Of a stretch of DNA of 64,000 bases, positions 58,199 to 64,000 are shown one piece after another. The translations under genes were made by a program, and so were the position numbers. The DNA comes from Planotetraspora phitsanulokensis (lineage in GTDB: Bacteria; Actinomycetota; Actinomycetes; Streptosporangiales; Streptosporangiaceae). The notes beneath the pieces are model-generated. The model was not told the DNA's origin, made no database searches, and was given only the letters and a program-made list of their open reading frames with translations. How positions within the stretch are numbered: the first letter of the stretch is position 1; each line of letters starts with the position of its first letter. The stretch spans positions 1 to 64,000 of the forward strand of contig NZ_BOOP01000021.1 in the NCBI RefSeq assembly GCF_016863295.1, written 5' to 3'.

Positions 58199-60661
58199 TC
58201 AGTGGATGAGCAGGTCGGCGAGCGGCATGTGACGTCCCTCTGACAGGGCCGAGGCGAGCCCGGAGGATCCGAGCCGTTCGCCCAGCGCCGTCCGCAGCAC
58301 GGTGTCTCCGTCGTGTCCGGGATCGAGGCGTTCGGCGGCGCCGAGCAGGACGGCCGCGCGTCTGGAGTCGCCGGTCGCGTGTTCGGCGCCGGAGAGCAGG
58401 CGCAGGCCGTTCACGGTGGAACGGTGGTCGCCGAGGCCGACGGTGATCTCCACCCCGTCCGTGAAATGACGCCGCGCCCGCTCGTGGTCGCCGTCGTGCG
58501 CCGCGGCGCGGCCGAGACCGATGAGGCAGCGGGCCGTGCAGCGGCGGTCGCCGATACGGCGGAACTCGGAGATGAGGCCGTCGAACCGGACACGCGCCGC
58601 CGCGTGGTCTCCTCGGCGCTGGTCGAGAGAGGCCTGGAAGATCTCGGTGTGGAGCCGCTCGTGATTGTTGGCGCTCAACCGGGCCAGTCGTCCGGCCTCG
58701 GCGAGCCAGCCCACCGCGTCGTCGAGACGGGTCCCGTTCTCGATCGCGCGGATGGCCATCTGGTTGAGGCAGTTGGCGCGTTTGACACGGTCGTGCAGCC
58801 GGCCGAACAGGGCGGCCGCCTCCGACATCCGTTCCAGGCCGGCGGCGATGTCCGGTGTGGCCATCCCCAGGAACGACATCGCCAGAGCACGATGCCAGCC
58901 GTCGCCGAGCCGTTCGAAACGTGACGCCGCCTGTTCCAGCGGCTCGATCGCGGCGGTGCGGGACTCGCTGTGCACCCTCGCCCAGCCGCGGGCGAGCAGC
59001 GCGAGAGACTGGTCCCGCTCGGTTCCGTGCTCGGCCCGTTCGCACGCGTCGTCGGCGAACTCCCGGGCCCGGCCGGTGTCCTGGTAGGCCAGCAGGATGG
59101 CGCAGGTCACCGCGGCATGGATGCCCAGGCCGCCCTGCGGCAGCGGATGCTCCAGCAGCCTTTCGAGCCAGTCGAACAACTCGCCGCGCGCCCCCAGGAT
59201 CTCCCATCCCGTGCCGATGCCTGCGAGGAACGTCCACGCGGATGTCGTGTCCCCCTGGTCGATGGCCCACCTCATCCCGGTGCGCACGTCCGCCCAGTGC
59301 CGGTCGAACCAGCGCAACGCGGCGACCTGGTCCCGCCCGCGCAGATCGGCCAGCAGGGCCACGCCGTGTTCGAGATGGTGGCGGGCGTGCCGCTCGTGCG
59401 CCGCGTCGGCGGCCCCGCGTTCCGCCAGTCGACGATGCGCGAACTGACGGACGCTGTCGAGCAGGCGGTATTCGGTGACGTGGTCGCCGCGGCGTCGGGA
59501 GATGAGGGAACGGTCCAGCAGTCGCGGGAAGAGTCTCACGAGGTCGGTGGAGTCCAACGGGGGATAGGCGAGGATCTCCGCCGCGGTGTCGTAGCCGAAC
59601 TCGCCGGGGAACACCGCGCATCGCTCGAACAGCAGGCGTTCGTCGTCGCCGAGGAGCTCGTAGCTCCACCTCAGGGCCTCCTCCAGCGTGCGATGCCGGT
59701 TCGGCATGCCCTGCGCCCCATCGGTCAGCAGCGCGAATCGGTCGTGCAGGCGCGCCAGCAGTTCGACCGGCGAGAAGAAGCGGATCCGGGCGGCCGCGAG
59801 CTCGATGGCCAGCGGGAGGCCGTCCAGCCGGCGGCAGATCATCGCGACGTGGCGGGCGTTCTCCGGGGTGACGCGGAAGCCGGGGGAGACCGCGGCCGCA
59901 CGATCGGCGAACAACCGCGCGGAAGCCGCGTCCAGCACTGCTGATGGATCGTCCGACTCCTCGGGCACCTGCAGGGGCGGGGTGTCGTACACGACCTCGC
60001 CCGCCAGGCCCAGAGGGCCGTGGCTGGTGGCCAGCACCCGGAGGTGGGTGGTGGCGAGCAGGTCGGCGAGCAACGCCGCCGCGTTGGCCGCCACGTGCTC
60101 GCAGTTGTCCACGATCAGCCAGTGCCGGCGTTCGGAGAGCGTCTCGCGGAGCAGGGCGTGGAGACGGCGTTCGTCGTCGGAGACGTGGAGGGCGTCCGCG
60201 AAGGCACGTTCCACGGCGTCACCGGGTGGCACGGCCGCCAGGTCGACCAGGATCGCGGCCGGCAGCGTGCTCAGCGAGTGGGCCACGTGCAGCGCCAGCC
60301 GCGTCTTGCCCGCCCCCGCCGGACCGGTCAGCGTCAGCAGCCGATGGTCGCTCACGAGCCTGAACAGGTCCTCGGTCTCCCTGTCCCGCCCGACGAAGGA
60401 CGACAGGGGCCGTGGCAACACCTCACCGGGACTCCAGCGAGCCTGAAGCCGGGCCGCCGTGTCGACCAGTGCGCGGCGGTCGGCGCCGCCGAGCTTGCGA
60501 AGCAGGGACGACACGTGGCTCTCCACGGTCCGTTCCGACACCCGCAGCTTGTCGGCGATCTCCCTGTTCTGCAGGCGGTCCCCCACGAGCCAGAAGACCT
60601 CGAGCTCTCGCGGCGTCACTCCGGCCGTGCGCAGCGGATCCGGGAAGACATCTGGCCCCAT
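58199..60661 (-). CDS. LuxR-HTH/NTPase/TPR regulator with N-terminal DNA-binding domain
   Basis: An 820-residue regulator. The LuxR-type helix-turn-helix is at the N-terminus (about 14-70: VTPRELEVFWLVGDRLQNREIADKLRVSERTVESHVSSLLRKLG), followed by an AAA/NB-ARC-like ATPase (about 90-360; Walker A GPAGAGKTR, Walker B-like HWLIVDNCEHV, VLATSHGPLGLAGE), a winged part and a TPR-like helical region (about 450-800). This is the architecture of SARP/AfsR-like STAND regulators but with a LuxR domain placed first, whereas LAL proteins carry it last. ATG at 60661 chosen because the LuxR domain begins soon after; the very long open frame upstream overlaps the methyltransferase gene. Divergent from that gene. 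Confidence 0.83.
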   Translation of the reverse strand: MGPDVFPDPLRTAGVTPRELEVFWLVGDRLQNREIADKLRVSERTVESHVSSLLRKLGGADRRALVDTAARLQARWSPGEVLPRPLSSFVGRDRETEDLFRLVSDHRLLTLTGPAGAGKTRLALHVAHSLSTLPAAILVDLAAVPPGDAVERAFADALHVSDDERRLHALLRETLSERRHWLIVDNCEHVAANAAALLADLLATTHLRVLATSHGPLGLAGEVVYDTPPLQVPEESDDPSAVLDAASARLFADRAAAVSPGFRVTPENARHVAMICRRLDGLPLAIELAAARIRFFSPVELLARLHDRFALLTDGAQGMPNRHRTLEEALRWSYELLGDDERLLFERCAVFPGEFGYDTAAEILAYPPLDSTDLVRLFPRLLDRSLISRRRGDHVTEYRLLDSVRQFAHRRLAERGAADAAHERHARHHLEHGVALLADLRGRDQVAALRWFDRHWADVRTGMRWAIDQGDTTSAWTFLAGIGTGWEILGARGELFDWLERLLEHPLPQGGLGIHAAVTCAILLAYQDTGRAREFADDACERAEHGTERDQSLALLARGWARVHSESRTAAIEPLEQAASRFERLGDGWHRALAMSFLGMATPDIAAGLERMSEAAALFGRLHDRVKRANCLNQMAIRAIENGTRLDDAVGWLAEAGRLARLSANNHERLHTEIFQASLDQRRGDHAAARVRFDGLISEFRRIGDRRCTARCLIGLGRAAAHDGDHERARRHFTDGVEITVGLGDHRSTVNGLRLLSGAEHATGDSRRAAVLLGAAERLDPGHDGDTVLRTALGERLGSSGLASALSEGRHMPLADLLIH

Positions 60662-60805
60662 GGAGTGAGTATCACTCGGTACGGACGAATCCTCCTTGAT
60701 TCCACGGATCGGACTTCCGTACTGAGCACGGATGTGCGACGCGCGTGCTCGGGGTCGAATGCCGGAGAGAGCGCCGCCGTCGGCGGCGCCGCCTGAGGAG
60801 GACGT

Positions 60806-61624
60806 ATGACGGACACGGACGTCGACTTCGAGTCGATAAAGAAGACCCAGCGGGCGGGCTGGGAGACGGGGGACTACCCTCGGGTCGGCAACACCCTGCA
60901 GATCATCGCGGAACGCCTGGTGGAGGCGGCGGACGTACGCGCGGGGCAGCGGGTGCTGGACGTGGCCTGCGGGCAGGGCAACGCGGCGATCGCGGCGGCC
61001 CGCAGGTTCGCCGAGGCCACCGGCGTCGACTACGCGGTCAACCTCCTGGCCCAGGGCCGGGAGCGGGCGGCGGTCGAGCACCTTCCGGTGACGTTCACCG
61101 AGGGCGACGCCGAACGGCTGCCCTTTCCTGACGAGTCGTTCGACCTGGTGCTGAGCACGGTGGGGGTCATGTTCGCGCCGGATCACCACCGGGCCGCCGA
61201 CGAACTGGTACGCGTCACGGCGCCGGGCGGGAAGATCGCACTTGCCAGTTGGACGCCGAGCGGCATGATCGGCCAGTTGTTCAGGACGGTGGGCAAGTGG
61301 GCGCCGCCACCGGCCGGAGTGCGGCCCGCGACGTTGTGGGGCACTCCGGATCACCTGGCCGAGATCTTCGGCGACCGCGTGGAGTGGACCGGCCTCGTCA
61401 CACAGGAGTACGCGTTCCGCTACCACTCGCCGGAGCACTACTCCGAGTGGTTCCGGCAGCACTACGGGCCCATCACCCGGCTGTCCGGCACCCTTCCCGG
61501 CCGCGACCTGGAGCGCTTCTCCGACGACCTCGCCGAGGTCGCCCGTGCGTACAACCGGGCCGACGACGGCACGGTCGTCGCACAGGCCGAGTATCTGGAA
61601 GCCGTCGGTGTCCGGCGGGTCTGA
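60806..61624 (+). CDS. Class I SAM-dependent methyltransferase
   Basis: A 272-residue methyltransferase: VLDVACGQGNAAIAAARR (motif I) near residue 49, TGVDYAVNLLAQGRERA, FTEGDAERLPFPDESFDLVLSTVGVMFAPDH (motifs II/III), and APGGKIALASW. The family of UbiE/COQ5-like small-molecule methyltransferases fits best. GAGGAGG precedes the ATG. It is followed by an AhpD-like gene after 40 nt and diverges from the LuxR/NTPase regulator, which may control it. Confidence 0.86.
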   Translation: MTDTDVDFESIKKTQRAGWETGDYPRVGNTLQIIAERLVEAADVRAGQRVLDVACGQGNAAIAAARRFAEATGVDYAVNLLAQGRERAAVEHLPVTFTEGDAERLPFPDESFDLVLSTVGVMFAPDHHRAADELVRVTAPGGKIALASWTPSGMIGQLFRTVGKWAPPPAGVRPATLWGTPDHLAEIFGDRVEWTGLVTQEYAFRYHSPEHYSEWFRQHYGPITRLSGTLPGRDLERFSDDLAEVARAYNRADDGTVVAQAEYLEAVGVRRV

Positions 61625-61664
61625 CATGGTTGCACGGGTCTCGATCCGAGGGGAACGTACGGCC

Positions 61665-62255
61665 ATGGACGCAACTGGCTTTCTCCGGGCTCCCGATCCC
61701 ACCGCCGACACGCAGCGCCTCTACGACGAGGACATCGCGGATCTCGGCTACGTGATGAACCTCACCCGGCTGTGGGCCCACCAGCCCGCCACGGCCGACG
61801 GGCTCTTCGACCTGATGCGGAGTTCCCTCGCGGACCAAGGCATCACCCAGCGCCAGCGGGCCGTGCTCGTCGCCGCGTGCGCCTCGGCGTTCGGCGACTC
61901 GTACTGCTCGCTGGCGTACGGAACCAGACTCGCCGACGCGGCCGGCGAGCAGACGGCCGCCGGGGTGCTCCGGGGAAATGACGACGCGCTGACTATCGCC
62001 GAGCAGGCGCTGGCCGGGTGGGCGCGGAAGGTGGCCCGCGACCCTAACGCCACCGGCGAGGGGGATGTCCAGAAGTTGCGCGACGCCGGTTTCGACGACA
62101 CGCAGATCTTCGCGATCACGGTGTTCGTGGCGCTGCGCGTCGCGTTCTCGACCGTGAACGACGCGCTCGGCGCCCGTCCCGACGCGGCGCTGGGCGCCAA
62201 CGCCCCGGAAGCCGTCCTCGGCGCCGTCACCTTCGGCCGTCCCGTCTCCGCCTGA
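61665..62255 (+). CDS. Carboxymuconolactone decarboxylase/AhpD-like protein
   Basis: A 196-residue helical protein of the CMD superfamily: TQRQRAVLVAACASAFGDSYCSLAYGTRLADAAG carries a single Cys (YCSLAYG) where AhpD has CxxC, so redox activity like that of AhpD is unlikely or depends on one Cys. FDDTQIFAITVFVALRVAFSTVNDALG completes the family pattern. I start at the ATG at 61665 with GAGGGGAA upstream; an ATG at 61626 would add 13 residues. It probably forms an operon with the methyltransferase gene. Confidence 0.8.
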   Translation: MDATGFLRAPDPTADTQRLYDEDIADLGYVMNLTRLWAHQPATADGLFDLMRSSLADQGITQRQRAVLVAACASAFGDSYCSLAYGTRLADAAGEQTAAGVLRGNDDALTIAEQALAGWARKVARDPNATGEGDVQKLRDAGFDDTQIFAITVFVALRVAFSTVNDALGARPDAALGANAPEAVLGAVTFGRPVSA

Positions 62256-62298
62256 CCGTGGGTCCGGCGTCCGGAGCGGGTGATGGCATGGTGGGTAT

Positions 62299-63027
62299 GT
62301 GACGATCCGTGGGGTTCTGTTCGATATCGATGACACGCTCTTCGACTACTCGTCGTCGGAGCGGACCGGTGTGCTGCGGCACCTGACGGCCGAGGGCCTC
62401 CTGGGGCTCTTCCCTTCGCCCGACGACGCGGTGGCCATCTGGCGGGAGATCATGGAGGAGGAGTACGCCCGGTTCCTCGAGGGGAAGCTCACTTTCGCCG
62501 GACAGCAGATCACCCGGGCCAGGAGGTTCCTGTCGCACGTGGGCCGCGTTCCCCTCGGCGGCATCTCCGACGACGAGGCGGACCTCTGGTTCGCGCGGTA
62601 CCGGGGACTGCGCGACGAGGTGTGGGCCGCCTTCCCCGACGCCGACCCCGTGCTCAGGAGACTCGCGCCCCGATTCCGGCTGGGGATCGTGTCGAACTCG
62701 TCGCTCTCGCACCAGCAGGGCAAACTGCGTGCGATCGGCCTGCTCGACCATTTCGGCGAGGCGATCGTCTGCGCCCTTGAACACGGCGCCGCCAAGCCGG
62801 ACGCCCGCATCTTCCTGGCGGGTTGCGCGGCCCTCGGCCTGCCCGCGCACCAGGTGGCGTACGTCGGCGACAAGTACGAGATCGACGCCGTCGGCGCCCA
62901 TACGGCCGGGCTCCGTTCGTACTGGCTCGACAGGGCGGCCACCGGGGCCACCCCCCTGGACGGGATCACCGTGATCCGCTCCCTGGACGACCTATTGCCG
63001 GCCCTGATCGGCTCGGACCTGACCTGA
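62299..63027 (+). CDS. HAD-superfamily hydrolase
   Basis: A 242-residue HAD hydrolase. Motif I is VLFDIDDTLFDY (nucleophile Asp near residue 9), motif II VSNSSLS (about 136), motif III Lys in AAKPDARIF and motif IV VGDKYEIDAVGA. The helical cap lies between motifs I and II (about 20-105), the C1 type of YjjG/phosphoglycolate phosphatase-like enzymes. It removes phosphate from small metabolites; substrate unknown. GTG start with GGTGGG upstream. Confidence 0.87.
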   Translation: MTIRGVLFDIDDTLFDYSSSERTGVLRHLTAEGLLGLFPSPDDAVAIWREIMEEEYARFLEGKLTFAGQQITRARRFLSHVGRVPLGGISDDEADLWFARYRGLRDEVWAAFPDADPVLRRLAPRFRLGIVSNSSLSHQQGKLRAIGLLDHFGEAIVCALEHGAAKPDARIFLAGCAALGLPAHQVAYVGDKYEIDAVGAHTAGLRSYWLDRAATGATPLDGITVIRSLDDLLPALIGSDLT

Positions 63028-63146
63028 GGCACAAGCTCGCCACCTACACCGCGCAGAGCTCCTGGGATCTGGTTCTCCCCGGTGCCCCGGGGGCGCCCTG
63101 ACGATTCCCCGCGGCCCGGGACGTCTCGCGTGTCCCCTGGTGGTGG

Positions 63147-63182
63147 GCCTGCTTCCGAGTGCCGGCGATCTCGGAAGCAGGC
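63147..63182. terminator. Bidirectional terminator
   Basis: A perfect 13-bp inverted repeat (GCCTGCTTCCGAG and complement) around a 10-nt loop, between the convergent HAD and SH3-repeat genes. Confidence 0.85.
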
Positions 63183-63259
63183 CGCATCCGCCTGGCGGGC
63201 GCGGGCCGGTCAGCAGGTGCCCTCCGCCGGGTAGGCAGGCGTGGGATGGCCGGTGCGCG

Positions 63260-64000
63260 CTAGCCGGTCACGCGCTGGAGGTAGTAGTCGGAGATCCATC
63301 CGGGCCGCCCGTTGGAGGACGTGACGGGGACCCAGCCCTGGTTGGCGGTGCAGCCGCCGCCGAACCGCCCGTCGGACAGCCGCAGCGTGCCGACCGGCTG
63401 GTAGGCGGTGCCGCGACCGTTGTAGACGGTGACGACGCCGTTCGGCTGGACATGGGTCAGCTGGTAGGTGCACCCCCATGGGCGCGACGCGGAGGCGGCG
63501 AGGGGGGTCCGGTTGGTCTTGCGCAGGTAGTGCGCGGCGGCCCAGCCGGTTCGGCCGTTGGACGACTTGACCGCGACCCAGCCGCGGCTGGAGGAGCACC
63601 CGCCGGAGAACCGCCCGTCGGACACCCTCAGCGTGCCGACCCGCCGCGCGGTGACGCCGGGGGCGGTGCGCACGTTGAGATAGCTCGCCCGGCGGACGTT
63701 CGCGACCTGGTAGCTGCACGTCAGGGACGGGATCGTCGGGACGGCGGCGCGGTGCACCGTCCTGCGCAGGTAGTGGCCGGAGACCCAGCCGGAGCGGCCG
63801 TTGGAGGAGGTGACGGAGAACCAGCCGCGCGTGGACGTGCAGCTTCCGGTGAACGTCCCGTCGGACGGCTTCAGCGTGCCGACCGCCCGTGAGGTGGAGG
63901 CGGGCGAGGTCCGGACGTTGAGGTAGCCGCCCGTGCGCAGGTTCGTGAGCTGGTAGCTGCAGGTGACGGTCCGGATTGCGGGTGCGCCCGCCGGAGGGGC
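63260..64000 (-). CDS. Protein with three SH3-like (bacterial SH3b) repeats, 5' end outside the window
   Basis: The frame is open from 64000 to the TAG at 63260-63262 (247 codons) and its start lies beyond the window. Three repeats of about 75 residues each follow the pattern CSYQLTNLRTGGYLNVRTSP…VGTLKPSDGTFTGSC…GW..V.SSNGRSGWVSGHYLRR. Each keeps two Cys that could form a disulfide, and the SNGRxGW motif. Bacterial SH3 repeats bind cell wall or occur in secreted hydrolases and toxins. The third repeat has VYNGRGTAYQPVG instead of YLNVRTAP. The N-terminal part (signal, catalytic domain) is not visible, so the activity is unknown. Confidence 0.72.
   Translation of the reverse strand, partial: APPAGAPAIRTVTCSYQLTNLRTGGYLNVRTSPASTSRAVGTLKPSDGTFTGSCTSTRGWFSVTSSNGRSGWVSGHYLRRTVHRAAVPTIPSLTCSYQVANVRRASYLNVRTAPGVTARRVGTLRVSDGRFSGGCSSSRGWVAVKSSNGRTGWAAAHYLRKTNRTPLAASASRPWGCTYQLTHVQPNGVVTVYNGRGTAYQPVGTLRLSDGRFGGGCTANQGWVPVTSSNGRPGWISDYYLQRVTG

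Noticed and set aside
60662-61711. Long N-terminal extension of the LuxR/NTPase regulator
   Set aside because: It is antisense to the methyltransferase gene, has GC-shadow composition and no domain; the ATG at 60661 begins just before the LuxR helix-turn-helix.

Overview
The window is 64 kb of very GC-rich DNA with dense genes on both strands. Third codon positions are strongly GC biased, GTG and TTG starts are frequent, neighbouring genes overlap by ATGA or GTGA, and several mRNAs look leaderless. Gene content (DUF574-type methyltransferase, TIGR04222 protein, CmtR-type regulator, Ser/Thr kinase, ceb-type sugar locus, many secreted proteins) points to a filamentous actinobacterium. Streptosporangiaceae or a relative is my guess, not a proven assignment. 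I see no insertion sequence, prophage, rRNA operon, canonical tRNA or CRISPR array.

Layout. 0.1-6.1 kb: amine/one-carbon catabolism: a permease and a choline-kinase-like gene diverge from an FAD/GcvT dimethylglycine or sarcosine dehydrogenase, followed by a PfkB protein that lacks its catalytic Asp. 6.2-11 kb: PfpI/DJ-1 protein, DUF72 protein, membrane protein, a TetR gene divergent from a hemerythrin gene with an operator lying inside the promoter, and a secreted glycerophosphodiesterase. 11.1-14.7 kb: a zinc-type ABC importer behind a Zur/Fur-like box. 14.7-22.5 kb: AhpD-like protein, CBM48 protein, methyltransferase, sulfite-oxidase-like enzyme, DUF4142 protein, an alginate lyase gene without a normal start, class IV aminotransferase, TauE exporter, YCII protein.

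22.6-32.3 kb is a beta-glucan locus. A discoidin/DUF1996 protein and a three-discoidin GH16 glucanase face a cebEFG-bglC-cebR-like set (ABC importer, GH1 beta-glucosidase, LacI regulator); three GAGCGCTC-core operators sit between the two arms. 32.3-40.3 kb: a sigma-factor remnant, then an eight-gene operon that encodes sugar import and the oxidative (De Ley-Doudoroff) galactonate pathway: ABC importer, GntR, DgoD, KDPGal aldolase, KDGal kinase, SMP-30 lactonase. 40.4-48.9 kb: CmtR/CDF metal efflux, M28 peptidase, SulP-carbonic anhydrase fusion, MarR, hemerythrin, F420/FMN LLM oxidoreductase, DinB, DsbA-like protein. 49-54.6 kb: PEP-mutase-family enzyme, beta-helix lipoprotein, TIGR04222 protein, membrane Ser/Thr kinase.

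54.6-57.0 kb holds the most unusual element. A conserved 243-residue protein of unknown function is followed directly by two tandem, circularly permuted tRNA-like RNAs: in each, the T arm and the 3' acceptor strand come before the 5' acceptor strand and the D arm. A strong terminator follows. They resemble the tRNA-mimic module of bacterial Y RNAs, but no Ro60 or RtcB gene is in the window. 57-64 kb: an XRE-cupin regulator with twin palindromic operators plus a GNAT enzyme, a LuxR-HTH/NTPase/TPR regulator, a methyltransferase, an AhpD-like protein, a HAD hydrolase and a partial gene for a protein with three SH3-like repeats.
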